Shown piece after piece: positions 21,801 through 31,780 of a DNA stretch of 40,168 nt; within the stretch, counting starts at the first letter, position 1, and each line of letters begins with the position of its first letter. Origin of the DNA: Catenaria anguillulae PL171 (lineage: Eukaryota; Blastocladiomycota; Blastocladiomycetes; Blastocladiales; Catenariaceae); assembly GCA_002102555.1 (NCBI GenBank), contig MCFL01000217.1, positions 1-40,168 of the forward strand, read 5' to 3'. The notes below the pieces were generated by a model, which made no database searches, was not told the origin of the DNA, and saw only the letters and a list, made by a program, of their open reading frames with translations. The translations under genes and the position numbers were made by a program.

Positions 21801-24800
21801 CGCCGGTGCCACTGCCTCCTCCAGAAGATCCTCCACCAGTGCCACTGCCGCTGCCGCTACCACCACCACTGCCACCACCTCCGGGCGTTTGTCCGCCTGA
21901 CCCATCGGTCCCGGGGACCACGCCGTTGAACGGCGCGTTTCCGCACGAGTGCGTGTCGGACTTGGCAATGACTTGACCAACGATCTGGCCGGTGCCCGTG
22001 ATATCGGCCTTGGGTGCAATGACCGTTCCGTACAGGACAACTTGCGTGATGGTCACCGACGAGGTGTTGGGTCCAAAGTTCCAAATGATACGCGACGCGT
22101 GGTGCTCCAGCGCAGAGTAATCGTTCCCCGAGATGGCCACTCCAGGCAAGTTGATGACAATGGTTCCAGTCGGGCAAATCGTGGTCACGACCTCGCGCCA
22201 GTTGACAATATTGACCGCAGCAACGCCTTGCGGGAAGGTGAGCACGTCAATACCGCAGATTGAGGGCTGGCTAATGCGGTACACGATCCACCCGCCTTGG
22301 TTTCCGTCCCAGCGAATCGCGAGTGTCGACGTAAGAGCGAGCAAACGTTGTGAAATGACGACCGTGTTTGCCTCGTGCTGCTCAAAGTTGACGGCACCAC
22401 GAACGTCGCCCGTGTTGACACGGCACTGCGAATTGAGGCCATTTTGGATCACGGACGAGATACCAGCGGTTCCTTGAGCAGAGTCGACAAGAATGCCACC
22501 ATAGACGCGACCAGTTCCGTACGTGAGCTTGCCTCCAACGACGAGCGACGGGTTCGTGTCAGGAACGGTGCAAGGGCTATTGGCACTGGGCAAGCGGTCG
22601 CCGACACTGAATTGGTCCACATTGACGTTGCCACGGACGGCAAGGCGACCTTCGACACGGCCGCCGTTAGGGCGATTGAGATCACCGTAGAGGAGCACGT
22701 TGAAAACGCCTGCAGAGGTGCTGAATGCGTTCGAAATGCAGGCTCCACCGGATCCGCCGTTGCCACCGCCTGTTCCTGAGCCGCCGCCTGTACCTGAGCC
22801 GCCGCCTGTACCAGACCCGCCGCCCGTGCCTGAGCCGCCGCCTGTACCAGAGCCACCGCCCGTGCCAGAGCCGCCGCCTGTACCAGAGCCGCCGCCTGTA
22901 CCAGAGCCACCGCCCGTGCCTGAGCCGCCGCCTGTACCAGAGCCACCGCCCGTGCCAGAGCCGCCGCCTGTACCAGAGCCGCCGCCTGTACCAGAGCCAC
23001 CGCCCGTGCCAGAGCCGCCGCCTGTGCCAGACCCGCCGCCTGTACCAGAGCCACCGCCCGTGCCTGAGCCGCCTCCTGTGCCAGAGCCGCCGCCTGTACC
23101 AGAGCCGCCGCCTGTACCAGAGCCACCGCCCGTGCCAGAGCCGCCGCCTGTACCAGAGCCGCCGCCCGTGCCAGAGCCGCCGCCTGTACCAGAGCCGCCG
23201 CCCGTGCCAGAGCCGCCGCCTGTACCAGAGCCACCGCCCGTGCCAGAGCCGCCGCCTGTACCAGACCCGCCGCCTGTACCAGAGCCACCGCCCGTGCCTG
23301 AGCCGCCTCCTGTACCAGAGCCGCCGCCCGTGCCTGAGCCGCCGCCTGTACCAGAGCCGCCGCCCGTGCCTGAGCCACCGCCCGTGCCAGAGCCGCCGCC
23401 TGTACCAGAGCCACCGCCCGTGCCAGAGCCGCCGCCTGTACCAGAGCCGCCGCCTTGATTACCGCCTTGACCGCCAGTGCCTGGCAGCACAGTTTGCGTC
23501 GAGCAAGCAGCACCGGTGTTGACAATGGCCTCGTTGCTACAAGCGCGCGAGCACAGTGACGCAAAGTTAAACCAACAGCACCATGAACCTCGGCCAAACA
23601 AATGAAAATACTACACACCATCCAACGCCTGTTGGCGCCGCAGCATTCCTCGTGCTCGTGCACAATTGGTTTCCAAACGCCGTGACAGTGGGTGTGCCCG
23701 TCACTGTGTTCGTCTCTGACCTAACATAGTTGCCGCACGCACACCGGAGCTCTTGGTAGTAGGCCATGGACGTTGTGAGCGGCGCGCGGTTGCATGGCTG
23801 TCCACCAAATGCCGCGGGCGTCACGGTCTGGTACGGGCACGTGAGCGTGATGGACGTTGGATAGAAGTTGTTGGCTTGGCATGAGGGGAAGTTGGTCGGG
23901 CAATCGGGAGTGTTGGCTTGTGCGCAGTTGGTGGGCGCAATCGGGGCCGAGCATGGGGACGTGGTAGCTGCCGATGGGCTGGAATAGGAAGACTTACTGT
24001 CAGGTCTCTGTTCTTCCATGTTGGCATGAAGTGAAGACGAGCGACAAAACGAACCATCCCTGACGCGTCGCCGTCGAACACACGCTCGATCCGGTCGAGA
24101 AGTACTGGCCTTGGGCATTTGCCGACGTGCCGGCAAACTGACATCCGCCGCAAACTGCTTGAGCACCGGGAGCAACCGTGCACGGGCAGTCTTGGACAAC
24201 GGGGGCAGTCGCAATAGCAGGACAAGCCCCACCAAACCTGGCAGGACTGGCAATTGCAAACGTCGTTGTGGCCGTACCCCAAGTGATGCGCGTCGAGCCA
24301 ATTGCATTGTTACAATCAGGCTGTGATCCTGACGTGGCCGTTGCCGTTGGCGCACCGAGCTGGCAGTTTTGCGCGGGGCATGCGCAAGTCGTCGTGGCCG
24401 TCGGGCACGGAGCGCCATTGTTGGCAGGTGCAGTCAAAGTCGTTGGGAACGGAGCAGAAATGGCCGTGGTTGCACCGAAAACAGCTTGAGCTTGCGGGAT
24501 GGCCGCGCAAGCAGCAGCGCAGTTGAGCGAGGGAGGGACTGCGTTGTTGACAACACAGTCACGGGGCTCGCACGCTTGAGAAATGGATGGAAAGTACACG
24601 GGGAACTTGCACTGTTGCGGAGCAGCGCCAGCAGATTCACGGAACGTGATGACCATGGGCAAGATCGCGTTGGATTGGACGGGATGGCGTTGGAGGCCAG
24701 GAACGTTGAATGAGTGTGCACGAGTCTGTTTCGCGCGTCAATGGGCAGCCAAGATTAGCCCAACTTGATCTCGCTGCAGACACAACGAGGGTTCAACGTA

Positions 24801-25292
24801 CTGCGCCAGTAATAGCGGGAACATTGGCACTCGACTGCCACCTGATACGTCCCTGGGCTGGGTCGAATGTCAAACCAGCGCCGCCGTTCCATCCGGTCCT
24901 TGGCATGTTCGGCACGCCAGAGATGGTCCAGCCGTCAATCACAACGCTGCCGACGGCAGCAACGTGCCAGACGGCCGATGACGGGCAACGCGGCGAGTCA
25001 TAGCCGTAGCACACGCGGATCTTGAGCCGGTTGCAGTTGGCAATGTCTGAAGCGCGCGTTTGCGGGGAGCGATCAGACCAAAACGAACCGAGTGCGGGTG
25101 TGCGGGACGCAAGGAAACAACGAGAACGGCCAAAAGAGACGTACCCGTCATGCGGCGGTGCGGGCCATCAGCAGGGAAATCGTCGGCAACATATTGCGCG
25201 TTGACCATGGTCGCGAGCAGCGCCAGTAGCGCAAGCGCCGTGGCGCCAAGGCTCGGGCCATGGCGCCTCGGCGTGGGATTGGGAACAGTCAT
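18868..25292 (-). CDS. Giant secreted adhesin-like protein with four choice-of-anchor A domains
   Basis: Five exons (25292-25145, 25046-24802, 24725-24055, 23978-23619, 23536-18868; introns 98, 76, 76, 82 nt) join in phase to 2030 residues. A signal peptide (LGATALALLALLATMVNAQ) is followed by ~450 Cys-rich residues with three related blocks of the form 'PA..GG.PCP...C.C', loosely like thrombospondin type 1 repeats. Residues ~502-733 are about 38 GGGSGT units. Four ~275-residue CAA-type domains follow (~741-1013, 1075-1340, 1420-1692, 1738-2030), each with a start like FNVLLYGDLN, GRLAVRGNV, a VGGKLTYG strand and an end like WNFGP...LYGTVIAPKADITG. CAA domains are known mainly from surface proteins of Gram-positive bacteria, where adhesive roles are proposed. 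No C-terminal anchor or membrane helix is visible, so the protein is probably released or held in the wall. Confidence 0.85.
22762..23455 (-). repeat. 18-bp coding minisatellite encoding (GGGSGT)n
   Basis: About 38.5 tandem 18-bp units inside exon 5 of the CAA-domain gene. The units come as a few sequence variants (for example with GTACCAGAG or GTGCCAGAG on the plus strand), mixed in short higher-order runs. On the minus strand every unit I read encodes the same hexapeptide. The product is a flexible spacer of roughly 230 residues between the Cys-rich N-terminus and the first CAA domain. Confidence 0.95.
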
Positions 25293-25942
25293 GTTGTTCC
25301 CTTGTTTTTGCAGCTCAATGGAGCGAGTGGTTCTGGCAATGCCTGGTGGACTACGGTTGATAAGCGGGACGTGAAATGCCTGCTGCTGGAGCGTCGATAT
25401 TAGAGCTTGATGGTCCAGACTCGAGCGAGGCAAAGAAAGCTGCACAGAGTCGACTGACAGTAGCGGGAATCCAGGGGGAGGAGGCGCTTCTTAACTGGTC
25501 CACGGCCGCAGACAGCTCTTTCCCATCCGCGCTGTATATGCAACTGCGAGAGTCGCTCATCAAGGTTGGCGCTGGCGGCGCGATCATTTCTCTTGGAGTG
25601 TCTTGAAATCCAGTACATAGTGATCGCGCTCGCCAAAGCCAAGGTAAGCTCTTCAGCGCCGCGAGACAGGGCGTGGGAACCCGCAGACTCTCCTCACGTG
25701 ATGGTTCTCACAGGCACAGGGAGGACCGCAGGGGGAGCGCCGTCGGGATCTACGTGAGGGTACATGCTGGATCGGCGGCCGTCAAGCTCTACCTCAATTC
25801 TCACTGCTGGTACTCACCCTGTCGCCGGGGACCCTTCCCGACCAAAACATGACTTAACCAGACGATCAACAAGTCGCCGAGCTTTGCCAACCAATCAAGG
25901 CAGATCAATGCAATTCCACCTGCTTCAACATTGAACCCAAAA
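25293..25942. promoter_or_regulatory. Divergent intergenic region, CAA gene / protease relic
   Basis: 650 bp between the ATG of the giant secreted protein (-) and the first ATG of the ubiquitin-protease relic (+). It should contain the CAA gene promoter. Short frames here show no coding character. I see no convincing TATA box. Confidence 0.4.
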
Positions 25943-28050
25943 ATGAACGGTAACGCCCAAACGAACGCCTCTGCCACCACTGGTCCCGCCCAAGCCGGCC
26001 CTGACCACTTCGTGTCTTCTGACCCGCTGACCGACGCTAGCGTCATGGCTGACAGTGCGACATCGGCCACACAACACCAAGGTCACGACACCGACCTGTG
26101 GTCCGACGACCAGCCAGGCGCCCGCGTCGCTGCGGAAACCACCTCCAAGCGCTTCGCCAAGCGCCGTTCCCCGCCCGCAACGGTGGCGCTTGATGCCTGA
26201 CACGGGGCTGCCTGCGTGCGGCAGCCCTGCCCACCGTCCGCGCAATGTGCCGCGTGTCCTCGGCGTTTGGCCGCACCGCGTCAACTTTCTTTGGAGCGGT
26301 CATGGGACGTTTGGCGGCGCTTGGGTCCAGGTCAACTGAGCGCGATCCGGCGTCGCTGGCGCGCCGCGACTTTGTGGGACTCGAGGACTTGGCCGCAACT
26401 TGCTACATCAATAGCATTTTCGTATCTCGTGTTCATGGATGAGGAGACGCGGTAGGCGATTCTGGCGTGCGTGCCGAGCGAGCGGAGTAGGAGACACTTG
26501 GGTCAACATTGGTTGGGTTGTGGTGTTTGGTTGCGGCGATGCAGGTTCGTTTTCCCACGACATCTGTTGGTTATTCATGCTCTCACAACAACCGTGGTTT
26601 CTCACTCCTTTTCGCATGTCCACTTTCCAGGAGTCGCACTTGCGCACTTCAAACCCGGCCACCTTGATCTGTGCTTTCGAATTCCGAGTGACGAGCTGTT
26701 GCGAGTTGAGGATGGACACGCTCCTCCCGGTTCGTGATCCAGATCGAGTACTCACAACACAGGAAGGAGAAAGTGGACAGGACGTCCTGATACACATACC
26801 TACAACCGATTTACGAGTCTCTGCATTAAGGTCGTCCACTCTAACCTTGACCGTGAGTAAGTTTCGGGGGAGCAACTCCTCCCCTACCCCGCTAGCCCAA
26901 ACAGTCCCACAGGCATCCATCATCCATCGCTTCCATTCTGTGTATTCGGGGTCGCGCGGCCACCCCATCTTGCTACTATTATGGTGTCCGCTGGATTATT
27001 CAACACGAGCGGTCTCCCTACCAAGCTGAACGAGCAGGAGGATGCTGAAGAATACTTAGGCCGACTCATCGACTGCTTGAAGGAGGAGTCAGTTGGTATG
27101 GCCGTGCGTGCCTTGCTGCACCAGGCGTGGCATGTGTTTTCCCACATGATCATGGCATGGCGTGCAGGGCGTGCCGGCACCCAACTGCCCCCCTCGTTGC
27201 GCCATTCAATGCCCTCTCATGCGATGCAGCAGCACATGATACGCTTGCGGCCAGCTTGGCCCAAGACACACTACACAAAGCGTGAGCATGTGCTGGTGTT
27301 TCGCTGTGGCAAGCGTGGAGGAACAGAGCGCGGGGCCAACAAGGTGCTGCGCATTGCTCCACTGCCCACCTACTTGGTGGCGCAAATCAACCCTTTCTCG
27401 AGCGTCCAGGGATCGTTGGTCGATTCCAAAGTCGGCAAGCGCTTCACGTTTCCGGCCGCCATTGACATGCGCCCAAATCTTGCTTGCAAGATGCACAAGG
27501 CCGCACCAGGATCCGCCAATGACCCCAGGGTACTGTACGACTTGGTCGTCGCGGTGGTGCACGTGGGCTCGGCCCGCTCTGGGCACTACTTTTCCCTATT
27601 GCGGGACGAGTGCTCGGGCAAGTGGTTCAAGTTTGGCGACTCTGTCGTCTCACCATTTGACCCTCGCGCACTTGCCGGCTGAGGCGAATGGCAGTGATGG
27701 GTCGACCAAGTCAGAATACATGCTGAAGTACCCCCGTCGCCTTGCCCATGTCGCCGATCACCGCCGCCCGCCTCCAAGGACCTCGACCCGTCCGCCGACC
27801 ACCACACAATCGCAATCCCAGGCGATGTGCTCGATTGGATCAAACACCACGACACTCTGTTTCGGACTCTAGCGCGCATGTCAGAGCCATCTTTTGGTCG
27901 CATTCTCATCAACCTGGCAAGTGGCGATGTAAGCAATTGGAACCGCACTGAGGTCTTGTACTTGTGTACATGTCGCCACTCGCCTCGCGGACTGGGATTT
28001 GTTGGCCGAGTTGTCGGCGCTCGCTTCGGTGGCCATGGATTGTGAGTAGG
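25943..28050 (+). pseudogene. Ubiquitin-specific protease (USP) gene, apparently broken
   Basis: Pieces of a USP-type deubiquitinase occur in the right order but not in one frame. A polar N-terminus (25943-26200) is followed by the catalytic Cys box at ~26378-26414 (FVGLEDLAATCYINS). The expected continuation (VFMDEETR then AILACVPSE) is in a different frame and interrupted by a TAG, which implies a 1-nt frameshift plus a stop. About 500 bp without USP similarity follow. Then NEQEDAEEYLGRLIDCL (QDA box), ANKVLRIAPLPTYLVAQI, KRFTFPAAIDMRPN and the His box VHVGSARSGHYFSL, with KWFKFGDSVVSPFD (26981-27682). After a stop, VLDWIKHHDTLFRTLARM and LADWDLLAELSALASVAMD suggest more of the protein to about 28050. 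USPs cleave ubiquitin from substrates. A diverged, spliced gene or assembly errors are alternatives. Confidence 0.6.
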
Positions 28051-28418
28051 CCAATTTGCTATTGGATGTCGCTGCGGGTACTGCGCCGCGAGTGCATGTG
28101 GGCCGGGCACTTTGTTTTCCTCAAGGCGCATCGCAAAGTGCGGCCGGGGTGGGAGCATTCGAAACCAGCAATGCAGCCAGCAACGAGGGAGTGAGCAGGG
28201 AGATCGGCGGCGGTTGTTGGTCTGTCGATCCATTCCGTTTGTCGAAGCGACGACGAAATATATTCACAAACATATGTAAATATGTAAACATATCTCAGCT
28301 GCACACCTGATGGCATGAACACATGCAACCCTGCGCAACGCTCGTTTGATCCGACCAACCACGGTTCCTGTCCTGCCCGACTGCAGCCCCAAGCGACCCT
28401 CTGCCGCGACTCAACACC
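28051..28418. other. Intergenic, upstream of Nup96
   Basis: About 370 bp between the last USP-like codons and the Nup96 start. It contains an AT-rich patch at 28256-28292 with repeated ATATGTAAA-like words, about 130 bp before the ATG, which may belong to the Nup96 promoter. No coding character. Confidence 0.45.
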
Positions 28419-31400
28419 ATGGCCTCAGTGACCACTGCCGCTGCCGTGGTCTCCTTGTCAACGCCCGTCAAGGTCGGCCGCCTCGACGACGACGGCGACA
28501 TGTTTGACGACCCGCGCCCTGCCTTGGCCCAGAGCGCCGCTTCCTCTTCGGGAATTCTGCGATTCGGCCTCGCCGATGACGACGACTTTATTGACGAGGA
28601 AGCTATCCTCAATCAAGCAGCGCAAGCATCCTCAACTCACGGCCAAGAGCACGCCGACGAAATGCTCAAGGACAAGCCCCTGACGCTGGAAGACCTCGGC
28701 AACGGCAGCTTGTCTCGCATCTCTTCTGCGGCAAGCTATGTCCCCATGTCCACCATTCCTGCACGGCCCATTTCCTCTTCGGCTTCGCTCCTTGTCGACC
28801 CGTCCTATGTTGGGTCCGTCAGCACGCGCAAGATCCAGGCCGTCAAGCGCGACCACTCGCAGTCGTTTGCCGCCACCTCGTCATCCGCGGGCGGGCCTTT
28901 GGCGCCTCGTCCATCAACCGACTTTTCTTTGGGTCAATCGCCTGCTAAGCGTGCCAAGGTCGCATCGTTTGTACCCGCCGAGCCCGAGGTCAATGACAAC
29001 ACTCGCTCCCTTCGTCTCTTTGGCGGCTCCACAACTCAAGACATCTCCGATATGGAGGACGACTCACAAGATATGCAAGACGACCAAGACCACGACAAGA
29101 CGGACGAGGAAGCGGTGGGTCCAAAGCGCATCTCGCTCCTTGTTGACATTCAGAAGGACGCATCCATCTACATTTCCTCTTCTCGCGCGGCACCTTTCCT
29201 CTTTGGCCCTCGCGTCACGGCCCTTGTCAGGAGTCCAGATCCCGAGCGCGCGCCCGACGGCACCATTGGCTACATCAACACCAATCTCCGTTGCATCGTC
29301 ACGATTGGCCACCCCGCCGCCCTGCCCACGAAAACGACGAGCGACACGGCCAATGATTCGACCGACGTCTTGTCTGTGCTCCAACGCGCACTTGTCTCGA
29401 CCCAACCAGCCACTCCCTTCTCGCCGAAATCGGGCATTGCCCTGCGTACCATCACCAAACTTAACCGCTTCTCCTTTTGCCAAGCCGCCTCATTCCTGCC
29501 CGTGGCCTCTCCCGCGCGCACCCTCCTGGACCTACTGGGCGTCATGTTTGACCCGTCGCTTGACGCGACCGTTTCCTCGCTCGATTCCATGTCGATCGGC
29601 TCGGACGCTTCCGACGATGCCGACCCGCCGCTGCTCCCCAAAGCGCTCGTCGACCTGAAATCCAAAGCCCACCTTCAAAAATGGCTCGCGACGTACCTGG
29701 CGCCCACCGCCACCGCCGCCGCCAACACCCACCTGGCGCAAGGCCCGTCGTCGCCCTTGCACGCCATCCGACTGCTCGTCGAATCACGCCAACTGGGCGC
29801 CGCATGCGCCATGGCCATGCGCACGGGCTACCCTCGCCTTGCGCTCGTCCTGTCGTCTGCGCCCGCCGACCCACAGCGCGCTCAAGCGCACGTACGCGAC
29901 GTGATGCAGCACACAGGGACAGATCCAGACTATAAGCGCATTGTGCAGCTTGTGGCGCTTGCGCCCGTGGACCCCGCCGCCACTGCCGACAGCGCGGGGG
30001 CGTTGCCCGAGTGGGCCCACGAGGCGCTCACGGGACTCAGTGTGTCACAGGCGCTCGCGCACTTGCTTGCAGCGTACCCGTTGCTCAAGGTGCCCGAGGT
30101 GGTCCGCAGGCTTGCCCAGTTTGAGCACGTGTTGGCGCAAGCACAGCCCGCGTCGATTGACGAGGTGGTCATGGAGGTGGTCATGGTGGCCACCTTGCCC
30201 GAACAAGCGGGCGACTATGTCCGGGGGTTGGTCAAGGCGACACTCAACAAGCTCAAGCAGGCCGACGGGGACGATGCCCATGAGGTGGCTGAATTGGTCG
30301 GTTTGACGGTGGCGTTGGTCGGGCTCGTGGCACATGGCGTGCAAGTCCATCCGGGCGATTACTCAAAGGTGCTCGTCAGGACCGCGGCAAAGCTCGAGCA
30401 AGTCGGCAAGTGGCACATGGCTGCCCTCATTCTGCAGGTGCTGGCACTTGCGCCTGGTCTCGAGCGGGTGGGTGGTCCAGACGGCCAGCAGCAAGTCGCT
30501 GCCCAGAGGAACCGCGCACTCTTGTCGCTCATTGCTCGCAACGTCGCCGGCGGCGGCGGCGGCAAGTCCGCAGACCGCTTTGAAACCGTTGCGGCCGGAT
30601 CAGGAAAGCAAGCAGCTTTGCATTTGTTGACCAAGGAGGAACAGTTTGTCGTCCAAGTGCTCAACGTCCCCGTGGAACTTGTGCTTGAAGCCAAGGCCAT
30701 GGCCGTAGCCACTCACGCTGCCTCGTCCGCATATGCCGCGGGCGTGCACAAGCTGCCGATCCCGCCCTTGTCCGCATCGGGTGCAATGTCCAACCGACAA
30801 GTCGGCCAAGACCTGTTTCCGTCGCTTGGTACGAATGCAGCAGCAGCAAAGATCCACATTGCGCACCGGCCCGTGCGCTGCAAGTCGCAAGCCGAGCGTG
30901 CGCTCGAGCATGCGCGCGTGTTGGAACTGGTCACGGCGGCAAACCCGTTTGCGTACAGCACGGGCTCACTGCAGCTCGCACAAACGGCGGTGCGGCACCT
31001 GATTCACCATTATGTGCTTGAGGACAAGATGCAGGCTGCCGTGGATGCGTTGGCCAAGTTTGAGGCACTTGTGGATCGCGCGCGCAGGTTGGGCATGTGG
31101 GTGGCCAGTGTGGAGAGCGTATGGCCGGCCGTCGTGTCGGCGGTCGTGTGGTATCGGGAGGTGTTGGCTGCGGGCGAGGTCGGCCGGGCGAGTCGAGGTG
31201 GACGGAGTGCTGCGGGCAACGAGGTGGAGGCGGCCATGAGGCGCAAGGCAGAGCAGGTGGTGGATGCCTTGTCCCAGATGGCGGCGCAGCGTGGTGATGA
31301 GTGGGACGATATCGAATCGTACGCCAGGTTTCTTGTCACTCGTGAACCATCGATAACGAGTACTCACATTTGCTGGTTGATAGGACTGCCATTTTTGCCT

Positions 31401-31480
31401 TAATTACCAAGCTCGCGGCTCAATACGGGGTCGGTCACCCATTGCGAATCCGAGTGCTCAATCTTTCCCTTGACGTTTGA
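28419..31480 (+). CDS. Nucleoporin Nup96/Nup145C, stand-alone
   Basis: Two exons (28419-31327 and 31384-31480; 56-nt intron) give 1001 residues. Ending the gene in exon 1 would leave an atypical tail, whereas the splice adds TAIFALITKLAAQYGVGHPL. Nup96/Nup145C is a helical scaffold of the Nup84/Nup107 Y-complex in the nuclear pore. The family core is visible: HLQKWLATYLAPTA, PLHAIRLLVESRQLGAACAM and AMRTGYPRLALVLSS, followed by helical alpha-solenoid sequence. The N-terminal ~260 residues are acidic and Ser-rich, with the typical VDIQKDASIYIS strand next. In most fungi and animals Nup96 is made by self-cleavage of a Nup98-Nup96 precursor. Here it has its own ATG, no FG repeats and no HFS autoproteolysis site upstream. 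Confidence 0.84.
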
Positions 31481-31780
31481 CGTTATCGACCTCAAGTGTT
31501 CGGGTGCTGCCCAGCTTGACATGACCAGCGCCCATCACACCCTTTTTTGTCGTTTCTCCCCGGTTAAATTTGTCCTTTAATACTTACTCCTGATTATGGT
31601 TTCCATACAGTCCTATTTAAGGTGTTTGCTCATTTCCGCTAGTTCTTTCGAACGCCGTCTGTCACCAACCAACGATCGACACGTCCTGAAGGCCTCTCCA
31701 CCACACTGCGGAAAAAGGCACCATATGAGGTCTTTTGTATCATCATTTCAACATTTGGCAAAAAGTACAACTGAGACATC

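Noticed and set aside
22762-23455. CRISPR-like array
   Set aside because: The 18-bp units are strictly tandem with no spacers, encode protein in frame and lie in a eukaryotic exon.
22700-23458. Long plus-strand open frame encoding PEPPPV repeats
   Set aside because: It is the antisense of the GGGSGT minisatellite. Unit-to-unit differences are silent on the minus strand but not in this frame, and the frame has no context beyond the repeat.
23537-23601. ATG at 23601 as start of the CAA-domain protein
   Set aside because: That start has no signal peptide. An 82-nt intron (23537-23618) joins in phase to upstream exons that begin with a clear signal peptide at 25292.
26408-26968. 186-codon minus-strand open frame inside the protease relic
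   Set aside because: No recognisable domain, no signal or membrane helix, and it partly overlaps USP-like codons on the other strand; kept only as an unexplained segment.
31328-31403. Nup96 ending at the stop in exon 1 (31403)
   Set aside because: A 56-nt GT-AG intron in phase replaces an atypical tail with a helical one ending at 31480.
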